Part shown: piece by piece, positions 25,020 through 36,204 of the stretch
Layout: every line of letters begins with the position of its first letter
Numbering within the stretch: position 1 is the first letter of the stretch
DNA from: Limnanthes douglasii subsp. nivea
Lineage: Eukaryota > Streptophyta > Magnoliopsida > Brassicales > Limnanthaceae
Length of the DNA: 64,000 bases
NCBI GenBank assembly: GCA_036936605.1
Contig: JAUPFV010000001.1
Coordinates: 210,597,138-210,661,137, forward strand
Direction of reading: 5' to 3'
Made by a program: the position numbers and the translations under genes
Notes under the pieces: model-generated
What the model was told of the DNA's origin: nothing
Database searches by the model: none
The model's input: only the letters and a program-made list of their open reading frames with translations

Positions 25020-25673
25020 TCAAGTTCTCTCTCCTACATGCTCTATACCTAGTAAACTAGAATACCAAGCTAGACGCTGATCATCACTAGAAAAAGTTTG
25101 TAGGTCAAAACCTTCACTTGTAACCGAAAGACCCATGATGGCGTGAACGTCGTCTAAGGTGACCGTTATCTCACTGAATGAGAAGTGGAAGTTGTTAGTC
25201 TCCATATGGCACCTCTCGAGAAACGTCTCAAAGAGGTGCGCGTTGGTAGCCCAACGCGTGAAGTAATCGATAAGGAGAGTAAAATAGGATGCCATAACAT
25301 GGTCTCTCACCTTACTCTAACCAATAAGATCCCAAGCGTGATGGGTATCGTACATTGCGTTGCACCACATGGATCGACGAGCCTACACAATAGTATAGTA
25401 AATTAAACAATAGAATAGATATAATTACTACACGTTAAACCAATCCTAAGTTACCTTGCTCTTGAAGACGTTATATGCCTCGTGCAGCTTGTAGTCATTC
25501 ATGGCCGAATACATCCCCGAAACATGGGGATTGACGCTCCAGAATTGATGACGTCTATGTGGAACTACAGGCGCAGGAATGTCGGCGCGTCACCTATGCG
25601 TAACTGACCGTGAAGCAGGCTGACGTTGATCGGTGTCTGATTCACCAGAAGAAGTATGCTCTCTGTGAGACAT
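25020..25673 (-). pseudogene. Plant mobile domain (PMD, MAIN-like) gene fragment with intron
   Basis: An ATG at 25671-25673 opens a reading frame (MSHREHTSSGESDTDQ) with one TGA. It continues to HQFWSVNPHVSGMYSAMN and FKSK, where a donor (AAG|GTAACT) starts a 72-bp intron at 25454 that ends GTGTAG at 25383. Exon 2 stays in frame (ARRSMWCNAMYDTHHAWDLI), has one TAG, then gives the PMD core: ASYFTLLIDYFTRWATNAHL, FLERCHMETNNFHFSFSEIT and VTLDDVHAIMGL. It stops at 25020, far short of a full PMD protein. The family includes MAIN/MAIL and transposon-borne relatives of unknown biochemistry. A TTTTCAG just upstream of the ATG may be a leader-intron acceptor. This is a truncated gene with two point stops. 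Confidence 0.65.
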
Positions 25674-27329
25674 GCTGAAAATACAAAAAAAACATATTAT
25701 TATATACCAAATCATACCCAAAACAATTCCACAACACCCTAATATATATTCGCATGAAAGACATAATCAACGGCAATGAATAACCAAGTCAATTTGGGGT
25801 CAATCATGTTTAATTTAATGAAACATGAGAAATTTTGAACACTATGTGCCCAGATCATGCAAAATTGTGCACGCATTGCTCTCGATTCAGGGCAAAAATC
25901 ACTCGCCGAAATCGCAAATTATGGATTCCCAGAATTCGCGAAAATACACGAACCAGAAGGTATACTCATGGATTCGAAAACCTGCAATTCTTAACGAAAA
26001 ACGTAGATAAACTCCTAACTAAACATACACATATAACCATGGTTCCAAACAAACTCTAAAAATCACTAAAGTATCAAAGTAAATTCTGAAATAATTACAC
26101 CAATACGTAGAGAAAACATACATTAACGTATTTGCAAACTTGGATTTGAGAAATCTAACATTTTGGATCGGTGAGTTTGAGAGATTTTATGATTTATAGA
26201 TTTTGATATCAATAACATTTGTGTAAGTATCGAAATCTCATTATGACCAAAATAAATCATGTTATAACCAAAATAAATCTATTATAACATAGTTTCATTA
26301 TAAATAAATAAATACCTCAATTTAGCCCGGCTCTTTTGCCAAACATAATATTCATTTTAACATATGTAATCTTTGTCCAACTTATATTTCGACTTTGGAT
26401 ATTTTCCAAATATAAAATTGCCCCCTAATTTAACTTCATTCAACTTTTTGCTTGTCTTCAAACTTTTGGTGATTTCCAAGTGATCTACATTCCTACTCCA
26501 ACATATATTCCTAAAAAGAAGCACAATGCTAAAATTTCATGGAAATAAGTAAGATTGCATCTTATAAACAAATTTGGCACGGCATTTTCACACATTATTA
26601 TATATATTACGATTCAGGAAAAAAGAAAATTATCCGTAGGTCGGACCAACATTTGTTTGTCTAACCGTGGGTCCAAAAAAACACGTGGTCAGTACACAAA
26701 TTCCTAAACATGTGGACCCCACTAAGTAATAAATCAATCGAAGTGTAATGACAAAACCTACTCTACCACCTCCGTCAAATAAAAGCACAACACAAGATTC
26801 TTATCGCGAGATCTAAACCACCGTCACCTCATGCTGACACGTGTATACATGCAACCAATCCCTAACGTAAACCTTTCCCTCGTCACTCGTCACTGTCTTA
26901 TCTTCTTCTCCATCTTTTAATCTCTTCATTTTAAGTCCTTCAATTTCCGCAATGGCTTTAAATCTCAGACACGGTAGAGACTCCAAAATCCAAATACAAA
27001 AACAAACTAATGGAACAACACCAAATTATATGTAGGACCAAAAGTAAATTCGAACCATTTTCTATTACATTAACCAAAAAGTCTTACATGCCCTTCATCT
27101 TGAGCCGAATATTACATGCATACCACTAGAGCAAAACTATAATAAATACAAACATATGATTTAATAATGACACGAACCAACCAAAACCTATCTAGAATTT
27201 ATTTCAATGGGTCTTTGTGAAATTTATTCAGCTACCACATTAAAAACTTGGATTATCTGTTTTCGATTCCACTAATGTAATTTAAGAAGCTAGTACTAGT
27301 AATATATAATTTTTAAATTTTAATCATCA
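25674..27329. other. Intergenic DNA with a promoter-like patch near 26680-27030
   Basis: Mostly AT-rich. An ACACGTGG box at about 26680 and a GACACGTGTATAC box at about 26838 are ABRE/G-box-type words. A pyrimidine-rich leader follows, then an ATG at about 26952 that opens a 27-codon frame (MALNLRHGRDSKIQ). It looks like a promoter and leader without a gene body. 27031-27329 is the 3' flank of the protease gene. Confidence 0.4.
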
Positions 27330-28850
27330 TTAACACTTATTATTAGAGAACCCCATAGCGTTATTAGCCAGATCGAAGGTGACACGTGTCCCCTGCTGCT
27401 GGACATTCCCAACAATGGACAAGGCCGTCGATGTTGGCGCGAACGCGAAACAATAAGTGCCGGCGGAGTCTACTGGGATTAGATAATTCTTAGCCGGGAG
27501 ATCTAGAGTCTTACCACCGGCGAAACGAAACGACACCGTCGGGACTTTGACGGTTGCGAGTGATGAGAAATCGTAGCAGGTGTCGAAGAGAGCAACACCG
27601 GCGGTGCGTTTCAGCTCGGGACTCACTCGGACGAACGAGTCACGTAAAGCATTGTACGCTTGAGTTTGCAACCGAGTCACCGCTGTTCCACAGTCGACGA
27701 TGATCCCTCCTCTTCCTGACTCGTCCACGGCGAAAATCGATGGCGAGAGAGCAACCGGTTGCCCTCCGACGACGAAACCGGTGATTCCGACGTAGTAAAA
27801 GGTGTCGAGCTTACGGTTGCGGACAAGCGGAGCGGTGACCGAGCCAGCGGGTAGAGCCGAGTTGAAGTCGAGACTCGAAGACCGGCCCGAGTCACGGTCG
27901 ACGAGGCAGTAAGAAAACGACGAAGCTTTAATCTGAGACGTGAAGGAGACAACGCCACCACCGAGTCCAAGTAACCCAGCTGCGCCTACAAATAGACCTT
28001 CATTGTCGTGGCCACAGCCGAGCGCGATCCCTTTGACGGGGCCTGAGCTCCCAAACGTCATCGTTTCAGTGACGAAATCACCGACAGTAAACGATCCGTC
28101 GCCGTATGACACCTGGTAAAGACACCTACCGCTCCGGCAACCTTTTACATCTAGCGCGTTACACTGGTCCGATTCGCACGGTAAAGGCGAGTAAGTGGAC
28201 GATCCAGCCGGGTCGAAAGTCGGGTCGGTCTGTTGGTAGCAGTCGGTGCATGGCTGGCACTGGATCCATGTCACATCGCTCCCTGTATCAAGAACCATGT
28301 AGAACTCTTTAGCCGGGCTACCCACTCCGACCCGGGAAAAATACTCGCCGCTGCCTTGACTCGATCCGGAAACAACCGGAGTCGTCAGATCCATAGGTTT
28401 GATCCGGCCATCTGCTTCAACCTGAGGCTGTAGATTCAACTTGTCGATTCCTTCAATCGCGAATTCGAGTTTGGTATTGAGTGCGTCAACTCGGGCTGAG
28501 TCACGCTCGAGTCGAGAAAGAAGCAAACTCCTATAGTCGGCGTGCTCCGTTTTGTGAACAGATTCGCGAGAGTGAAGCTCGATCGAGTAAGAAGACGAGT
28601 TCCATTGTGGTTTTCCGTCGGTGAATGTGTGTTCTTGTTGTGCAAAAGTAGAAACGGTGGGTTGGTGAGGGTTGATGGAGAGGATATGATGAGTTTGTTG
28701 GATAGAGTGAGTGACGTCGAGTAGTGTATAGGTTAGAGGTGGTGAGACGGAGCGAGAGAGAGTGGTTGTGGAGAGGAGAGTGAATGTAAAAATGGTGGTG
28801 AGTAAGTAAGGATAGAGAAGTGTAGCCACCGCCACCGCCACCGCCACCAT
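27330..28850 (-). CDS. ASPG1-like: Secreted pepsin-like aspartic protease, ASPG1-like
   Basis: An uninterrupted 506-residue A1-family aspartic protease, the only intact host gene here. Residues 1 to about 33 are a hydrophobic secretion signal. A propeptide-like stretch to about 165 (RLERDSARVDAL) follows. The mature domain starts at SGEYFSRVGVGSPAKEF. The first catalytic motif is DTGSDVTW (D188). The second is D386 in IIVDCGTAVTRL, a D-C-G-T form instead of the usual D-S/T-G-T, also found in Arabidopsis ASPG1. Plant-specific paired cysteines (CQPCTDCYQQ, CLYQVSYGDGSF) and the C-terminal GNVQQQGTRVTFDL are present. The family acts in the endomembrane system or apoplast; ASPG1 is linked to guard-cell drought responses. 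No intron, as in its relatives. Orthology to ASPG1 rather than a close paralogue is inference. Confidence 0.93.
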   Translation of the reverse strand: MVAVAVAVATLLYPYLLTTIFTFTLLSTTTLSRSVSPPLTYTLLDVTHSIQQTHHILSINPHQPTVSTFAQQEHTFTDGKPQWNSSSYSIELHSRESVHKTEHADYRSLLLSRLERDSARVDALNTKLEFAIEGIDKLNLQPQVEADGRIKPMDLTTPVVSGSSQGSGEYFSRVGVGSPAKEFYMVLDTGSDVTWIQCQPCTDCYQQTDPTFDPAGSSTYSPLPCESDQCNALDVKGCRSGRCLYQVSYGDGSFTVGDFVTETMTFGSSGPVKGIALGCGHDNEGLFVGAAGLLGLGGGVVSFTSQIKASSFSYCLVDRDSGRSSSLDFNSALPAGSVTAPLVRNRKLDTFYYVGITGFVVGGQPVALSPSIFAVDESGRGGIIVDCGTAVTRLQTQAYNALRDSFVRVSPELKRTAGVALFDTCYDFSSLATVKVPTVSFRFAGGKTLDLPAKNYLIPVDSAGTYCFAFAPTSTALSIVGNVQQQGTRVTFDLANNAMGFSNNKC

Positions 28851-28960
28851 TTTGGCGTTGTTTATGGTTGGAGATGGAGAAATGAGAGTGAGTTTTGTAG
28901 ATTTGGGTTGTTTTGTTTATTTAAAGAGATTGAGAGAGGATAGGTGACGTTCACGGAAGA
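28851..28960 (-). promoter_or_regulatory. Core promoter and leader of the aspartic protease gene
   Basis: On the minus strand a TATA-like CTTTAAATAAAC lies about 70-75 bp upstream of the ATG. A CT-rich leader (CACTCTCATTTCTCCATCTCC) leads to the start codon. The assignment is by position only. Confidence 0.45.
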
Positions 28961-30099
28961 CTTGTTGTCAAGGAAAAAGGTCAAATATTACTGAGAGAAT
29001 ATTAATTTCATATTAAAAGCTAAACGGTTCTAGTTGGTAAGGAGGTGGTAAGTTTTCAATTCTCGATCATGGATAATGCGAGTTCATTTCTATTTTATTT
29101 ATTTTGTTTTTCCGTCTTACATCGTTAAGACGTCCTAGATTTTATTTATGAAGTATGGTATGGGTATGGGCTCTCTTGATTGTTGTTAATTTTTTGTTGA
29201 TTGATGTTTAGTTATGTTTTGTTTAATCTTTGGTGTAGAAAAGTATAATCTTGTATGTGGATACAAAATTCTATATGATCAAAAATATAATGAGGTTTAT
29301 GCAGAACAATTTTAATGCATATAGTTAGTATATTTATAGTGAGATAAGTGAGATTTATATTTATTTACCTGATTATGATTAAGATGAGATTAATGTTTAT
29401 ATATATAGTATTTGTTTATTGTTAAATATTTAATCCAATCATTCATTTAAAGTTTTATTATAATCTGGCTGATTTTTTTTATTAGTAGTTTTTAGCCTTT
29501 GCAAGCTAGTCGAATAACGATTATATATAAAAAAATAATACTCCTCAGGTATTTGGATTATCTAAATGTTAGCGGAATTGTCAACAGGTTATTTCAGAAG
29601 TGTGAGGTAAATATGAGATTTAATTATAAGTGTGGGTGAATATAAGATTTACGATGGACATATCCAATTGATCATTTTATTTGTTTGATCGGGGTAGATG
29701 AGCATTTTGCATGGTGGTGTTGTTAGTATAAAGCTATAATGAGATATTATTTTTCTACAGTGTTGTTAGCGGAATTGCCGGGTGGTTAGGACCAAATAAA
29801 GATGTAAAGTTGCTATGTTTGACGAGCTACGAGTTTAACGATTGTCTCATTGCTTTGCTCAATGTTAAACTAATTATTGTTATTAATTATGATTGCTCAC
29901 GAAACTAGAGTCCATAAGTAATTCAAACGTGTGACTCTTTGACTTCATGTATGCTGCAATGATTAAAATTAAGAATACAAAAAAGTGAGAGGTTAATTTA
30001 TATAAACCTCACTTCTTTATCACATTATTCTCAAACTTTTGAAAGAGAAAACCATAGGTTTAGCAACTCTGCTCTGGCCTCCGCCGTAAAACTCTTTCC
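28961..30099. other. Intergenic DNA, no gene seen
   Basis: AT-rich upstream region of the protease gene. The phrase TTAGCGGAATTG occurs twice (about 29569 and 29767). No coding or repeat boundary could be supported. Confidence 0.5.
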
Positions 30100-31230
30100 G
30101 ATTTTTTTTTTACTTGTGTAGCCGCCGACCATACTACACTGGTGCCCTCAGTTGTCTAAACACGCCGAGCAGTCTAAGTATTTTGTGGACTCTTGTCACT
30201 CAATTCCCATATAATTCTATCTCGTTCAAGTAATAAAATTTTGTTAAGACCGAAACATAATAGCATTATAAGCATAAAGGTTATCAACAACTATAAACAA
30301 GGTATCCACCATTGTTTTATAATCTTTTGATATACATCGACCTTCAAATCACCCAAACTCTTGGAATCTTCTCCTATGAAAGCAACCACTATCATTTTAG
30401 ATCTTCAATAGGTAGGTGGTTTTTTCATTTTATCAAGTGTACTTTTGAATATTTTATTGGTTAACCTGCCGTCAACCATGACTGTCCTCGCTTTAGCCCC
30501 ACAACGCAAGCATTAATAAGAAGAACATCTTAAAGAGTTTTGACCCCTCTTTGCAGATCATCACCAGTGAAAATCATTTATGGGTAAATGATTCGTTGTA
30601 GGTAATGAAAGGTTTTCCCCTCACACTAGTACTTAAGTTCTGAAGTGTGCCTCTTCCTTAAAGTGTTAGTGTTACATAACAATTTTTCACCTTCGACTAT
30701 CCCCATGACTCTATCACAGTTATGGCCAACTATAGTTTGTTATTCTTTAGGCTTAATTGTCAAAACCTCAATCATCTTGGCCTCAGGATTATGTTTGAAC
30801 TTAACCCCCATTTGGACCCCGAAAGACCTCTTTTTAACACACTTAATTAACTTTCCATATTCAATAAGGCATTAAATTTGTCCATTTGAAACTTACAAGC
30901 TCTGGTGTAATTATCAATATCATTGTACTGTCGAGATTGGTGGCATTCATTTTCTCTTTTGGCATGATCATAGGAAAAGACTTTCGAAAGTGCACAAATT
31001 CCTTGGCTTATGAAAGATTTTAGCGATATTCTCTTTTAGTTAAACATAATTATTCTCATGGCTCTCATAGTAATGACCATCACCCCTAACCGTTTTATCC
31101 TTATACTCAGACCAACTTCTCCCCGAAAATTTACCCCTTGTATGACTTAAAGAACTCGACATGGTAGGTTTGAGAGTGGACGGGTTAACCTAAGTGCTCA
31201 GTTAAGGGAAACGAGGCTTGTGAAAGGGGG
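30100..31230 (-). pseudogene. Tat-like gypsy gag end and protease remnant
   Basis: The minus strand reads LKENIAKIFHK (compare LKESVATIFDK in the young element's gag), then CHQSRQYNDIDNYTRACK (compare CQYHNDIGHTTDDC). Further down it reads VVAFIGEDSKSLGD and then TLFIVVDNLYAYNAIMFRS, matching the post-protease segment VGFTGSSADVIGE and LFIVVDCPTCYNAILGRS. It is full of stops and frame changes. It lies downstream of, not upstream of, the RNase H and integrase pieces at 31300-33230, so the order is scrambled. Confidence 0.6.
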
Positions 31231-31299
31231 TAGCGATCGAGTGGTAAGGTACTATCATTGATGCTAAAGTGGGATTTTGATAAATAAAAAAAACTCGTG

Positions 31300-33230
31300 G
31301 TTTAACGTGACCTGTAAATGCATAGTTTTTTATACCTTGATATGTGACTCAACCCGAGCTAGTAGAGCCCTCATAGATAAAGCTTTCTTATTTTGGTGCT
31401 AATTTTTCTAAAATTTTATCTTTGGTATGCAAGAAAACCTTTCTTAGTACTCTGTCTCATATTTTAAACTCTATTTTTTGAATTTTAGATGCATATCTTC
31501 TTCTCATCAAGGTTTGATAATGAACCACCCTTAATTGAGCTCTGGTTCTCATTTTTCCAATCAAATCTAATTCAACTATTATGGATGAGTTATTATCTTC
31601 TTCGGAGTAACTTTCAATTTGGAAATATGGGAGGGTAGATTCAATTGGTGTTACTGCATCCATCCAATAAACTAAAACAAAATGAGATTCTTAAGTTGAA
31701 GTTTGAGGGTATGATGATAAGCACATAATACTAATTATGAATAATATTGTCACTTATATGATGCCTCTTTCAAATTCTTCTTCAACCCATCAGAATAGTT
31801 CTATTAACAACCTTTACTTGTCTATTGTCTTGAGGATGAAACGGTGAAGAGAAATAATGTCGAATTCCTCTGGAATTACTGAAACTTTCCATGTCTATAA
31901 TCTCAAAATGAGGGCTATTATTTTTTTTAATTCTCATAGGGATCACAAATTTACAAAATATGTTGGAGAGGATAAATTTTATCATTGCTTTGGATATAGT
32001 ACCGGAGACATGAGCTGCTTCCACCCATTTGAAAAAATAATCAATTTATATTATAATAGTTCGATAAACCTCTGGACGTCATTAGTAGGGGTCATACTAA
32101 ATCAATCCCAAATCTATCAAAATGTATCGCCTTAAATATTGATTCATGTGGGACTGCCGGTACATGTATTGTATATGCAAATATTTGGCATGCATCATTT
32201 AAATAATTCATTAGCGTCTTCCATGGTGGAAGACCAATAATATCGTGGCAATAAAATATTTCTTGTTAAATATTTATAGCCACAATGGGCGAAACCTTCT
32301 TCATTATGTAATTCAGATTATATTACGTGTGACTCATCATACCCAAGACATCGTAACAAATGCATGTAAAACAATTTCTTATAGATGGTATCCTTCAATA
32401 CTAAAAATCCCACGTGCTTTAAATCTTAGCATCTTAGCCAATATTTTATCAAGTAACAAACTTCCCTTAATAATAAACTTTTTAATAGTATCCCTCAAAT
32501 CGATGTTCGTTATTGTCAAAACTTGGAAACTTTCTTCAGTGCTTGTCTAAACTTCAAAGTTTGATAATATCGAAGGGCATTTTTCTATTAAGATTCATGG
32601 ATATTCTTAGGAGTAAGTAATATTAGTTAAGGAGTTAACCATCGAATTTTCAGTTAGTGGTACATGCTCATATTCCACACATTTAAAGAATGCTAATGTC
32701 TTCAATACTTGCTAATACTTCACTAACTGTTTTTTTCTAGCTTCAAATTGTCCCTGAACATGATGTATGAGTAATTTTGAATCACTTATCAATCCAACTT
32801 TTGTTGCACCACAAATCTGGTCAAGCCTTGTCCCGACTATTGTTGCCTCATACTCAGCTTCATTATTTGATGACTTAAAACCAAAATGTATGGGCTTGGA
32901 ATATTGAATTTTTGAAAGGAGATAATAAATAAACTCTTGCCCTATAGCCCGACATATTTGACCCGCCACCAGCTCGAGCTACCCATTATTTTGTTGGATT
33001 TTCGATATAGAGTTCAACATACGGACACTCTGAATGGAACTCAACCAAAAATTCTGCTACATGTTGTGGTTTAGTTGTATTTCGAGCAGTAAAATCCATG
33101 TCGTAATCTCCCAATTCAACGGACAATTTGGTCATCCAAACTAACACATCTAGCTTGTGTAAAATAATTTTAAGTTGAAAAGAAGTTTGAACAATAATGA
33201 AGTATGCTTAAAAATAGGGTCTCATTTTTC
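31300..33230 (-). pseudogene. Tat-like gypsy RNase H and integrase remnant
   Basis: In minus-strand order: an RT-to-RNase H linker (VWMTKLSVELGDYDMDF) at about 33080-33230; the second RNase H (SSNNEAEYEATIVGTRLDQI, LISDSKLLIHHVQG) at 32712-32969; the integrase zinc region (RYYWSSTMEDANELFK) near 32200; the integrase core (GIRHYFSSPFHPQDNRQVKV) at 31782-32024; and the integrase C-terminus (MDAVTPIESTLPYFQIESY, then RVLRKVFLHTKDKILEKLAP) at 31330-31663. There are many stops. Same family as the nested elements at 35395-55672 but much older. Confidence 0.8.
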
Positions 33231-33707
33231 TGGTTAAACTCCTACTAACTGGTATGCACGGTTCACTTTGTCTACATTGTTTATATTCATTTAACATATA
33301 AATCATCAATTGAATTTGTATTTAATAGGAATGGGGGGAGTCCTGATAAGGCATAAAACCCTCGGTCTGAATATGCCTATAAAAATGGATGAGGAGAGGT
33401 CAGTAAAATACAAAAGGACGACTAAGCATAACAACAACCAGTCAAGACAAATAATCAAATATCCTCGGCTGATAACAAACTAGAAACATTTGTGTATGAG
33501 GAAAAACCGGACGAAAAAGAGATACTATAAATAAGAGGTTGTCAACCAAGGTATACATCATAAAATTATTATTTGATTCACGAAGCCATTAAACGCATTA
33601 TCAGAAATACGTAGAAAACATGGGGGGTCAATCACTCACCCGCAAAAATCATAAAAAAAGTGATAATTGCTTCTTAGATAATGTGAATAACTCAACATTG
33701 ATTTTGA
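33231..33707. other. Intergenic DNA, nothing assigned
   Basis: A short GC-richer stretch around 33330-33450, then AT-rich DNA. No feature could be supported. Confidence 0.5.
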
Positions 33708-33715
33708 TGTATAAA

Positions 33716-33840
33716 CATAGCTGTAAAAAAATCCGAAAAATCAAATATCCGACCAAAATATTCGATATCGAATCTGAAAAAATAGATAATATTCGTATTC
33801 AAAAGAAAAATAGTTAATATCCATATTCGAAAGAAAACGG

Positions 33841-33871
<31 letters not shown>

Positions 33872-34475
33872 CTGAATTCGTATCCCAAAATAGCGAATAT
33901 AAGTATATCTGTATTCGAAATATCCGATATCCGATATCCGAATTATATATATATATATATATTATAATATATAATATATAATATAAGAGGGTGCAGTCAT
34001 AATAAAGAAAAAAATAAACACTTTGTTTCTTAAGTTACACCAAAATCTGTAATTTAAATCTTTAATCCCCTAAAATTTATATTCTACACACAGATTAAGT
34101 TTTGGATTTGATCTCACATCGTTTTACATAAACCATAAGTCAACACACCAACTCTATATAATAGGTATACATCCCTCACAGATCACTTACCAAAACTTTT
34201 TAAACAGCTATAAAAATAATTGTGGTCTACAACCAGTTGTGGCCTATAGTGAAATTAGTGAAACAATTTAATTAAAATATTTTGAAGGTTGAAATTTAGA
34301 TAATCAGATTCAGATATTATTCGTACCCGGATAATATCCGTCGGATTCCAATTCAGATATAAGTTTTGATTTTTTTTTTTATATTTGGATTCAAATTCGA
34401 ATAGTGATTTCAGATTTTGGATTCAGATTCGGATATAAGCATATTTGTATCCAAAATATCCATTTGACAACCCTA
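33716..34475. mobile_element. hAT-like non-autonomous element with 8-bp duplication
   Basis: The octamer TGTATAAA flanks the segment exactly (33708-33715 and 34476-34483). The right end, read inward, begins TAGGGTTGTCAAATGG, a hAT-type terminus. The left end (CATAGCTGTAAAAAAAT) is a diverged match. The arms are full of ATCCGAATAT-type words: ATATCCGATATCCG at left, and the same motif inverted as CGGATAATATCCG and TTCGGATATAAG at right. Two TA runs lie inside. There is no coding. The family call rests on the end sequence and the 8-bp duplication. Confidence 0.6.
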
Positions 34476-34483
34476 TGTATAAA

Positions 34484-35389
34484 TAGGCATACAGTTTAAA
34501 CTATGATGGCATATTAAACCAAAGTAAGACTTTTGAAAAGCGTTAGGGCTTCGCGAAGTGTTTCAAAATTGAATTGATTAGAAAATACGATGGTTTTGAG
34601 AAGATTCATATAGTGATTTTGTCTCTATTGGCTAGCATTCAACACTAAAGATAGCTACTAGTTTGAGATAGAAAATTATTTGATCTCGAGAAAAAATTCA
34701 AGAAAATATGCTAGTTTCATAAAGAAATCGATTTGTTTTATAAAAAGTTTTCAAGAAACATGATGGGTTTAAAATATATTTGATCTAATAATAATAAAAT
34801 ACAATATTTGTTATAATGGTGTTGTCTATAAAATAGTTTAATGTTTAGAGAAATATATAAGTTTTAAGGAACAATTGAATTTGATTTCTATCTGAAACCT
34901 CAAATTCAGAAGTTTTCTAGATTTTTAACTGATGGAGAAGAAATATCGATGAATGAGAGTTTAAATCTATTTAGTAAAGCACATAAATTTGAATTAACGA
35001 TAGCTGGAACCATTTTTCTAGGTTGAGGGTTTTGAAATTTTGGTTTTAAATGGGTTAGTGGGTCAAATCGGGTTATGTTAATGAGTTAGATTAGGTTAGT
35101 GATTTGGGTTGGGGTAAGTTTATTTATTGAATTAAGCTCGATCCAGTTTTGTTAGTTAATAAGTAACTGGTAAAAAAAGTAAAAAGTTATAAAACAAAAA
35201 TTAAAAGGTTAATAGGTAAAAATAAAATATAAAATTACGTTGCTTAGGTGGTTCATACATTGAAATTGAGTTGTAATATGAAATGATATTATCAAGAATT
35301 TTTTTGAAGGAACTAAACTCACAAAAAATGTAATTATCCATGATGACACGTTTCACAGTCTGATTCCCACACGATGGATGATGGATGAC
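34484..35389. other. Intergenic DNA, no gene seen
   Basis: AT-rich DNA up to the CCAAT duplication that marks the outer Tat-like element. No ORF worth naming. Confidence 0.6.
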
Positions 35390-35394
35390 CCAAT
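35390..35394. repeat. Target site duplication CCAAT (left)
   Basis: CCAAT abuts the left LTR and is repeated exactly at 55673-55677, defining the outer element's insertion. Confidence 0.9.
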
Positions 35395-35746
35395 TGGTTT
35401 GGTTTATTTTGGGCTGGAGGTAGTTTGGTAAAGCGTTTTGGTAAGTTTGAAGTATTTTGTGTTTAGTGTGAGGAGTAGTGAGATAATCAAGCAGCCTACT
35501 TGTATTAAATGTTGATCACCCTCATTAGTGAGAGTGGTTGGGGTATTTATACTCTTAATTCAATGACCCATGGGATTACCAGGTCAAGTTTAAGGACTCA
35601 TTAGTCTTTTAAGTAGATTACTAAATAGCTTAGTCAAAAGGTATATAAAATTTGTCCTGTTTGGATTTTTTAGTGGAGTGTTATGGTCTGAATCATCCCT
35701 GTCCGGATTAAGTAGTGGGATGTGTCTGAAGTTTCTGAACTCATCA
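35395..35746 (-). repeat. Outer element 3' LTR (left)
   Basis: 352 bp from TGGTTTGGTTTATTTT to TGAACTCATCA on the plus strand. It pairs with 55304-55672. The inside neighbour, read on the minus strand, is the purine-rich AAAAATGGGCTAC, the polypurine tract. Confidence 0.9.
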
Positions 35747-35934
35747 GTAGCCCATTTTTAGGCCTCACTAAATGTTTTTGGTAGGGCTAAAAAATCTACC
35801 AATCCAGTATCAAATTCATCTGATCTGCTCGTGTCGTCCGGACTAAGAAGTTCACTTTCAACACTAACCCAGTTCGAAATTTGTCAGGGCTGGTTTCTCT
35901 TTCCAGAATTCTAAGAGTTTTCTTCTTGGATTGT

Positions 35935-36118
35935 GGGACACGCGTCACTATTTGGTTCGACCTACCAGCCGTTATTTTCCCTAGACCGACGCACCCACTA
36001 AGTCTAGAAAGTTACGTAGGCTTTTGATTCTTCACACGTTTGCGCAGCCTTTAATCATTGCAAAAACGTTTTTCAACTTCTCCTAGGTAACTGTTATTTT
36101 GTACTGTTATATAAATAC
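35935..36118 (+). promoter_or_regulatory. Promoter of the outer element's opposite-strand gene
   Basis: A G-box-like GGGACACGCGTCAC at 35935-35948, TTCTCCTAGG at 36078-36087 and TATATAAATAC at 36108-36118, about 97 bp before the ATG at 36205. The same three signals in the same order precede the opposite-strand gene of the inner element (50476 down to 50293). Conservation between two diverged elements supports function; activity is inferred. Confidence 0.6.
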
Positions 36119-36204
36119 TCTTTTACTATTTGATTATCTTCCACACTCAAAGCTTTTTTAGAGAGATACCTATCATTACCTTCAAATAGTTCTTGAGAGA
36201 TTTT

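Noticed and set aside
28106..28724. Plus-strand ORFs opposite the aspartic protease gene
   Set aside because: Shadows of a strongly supported coding frame.
36193..36204. Upstream TTG as the start of the outer antisense gene
   Set aside because: The ATG at 36205 matches the inner copy's start MFTxR, so the longer start is not used.
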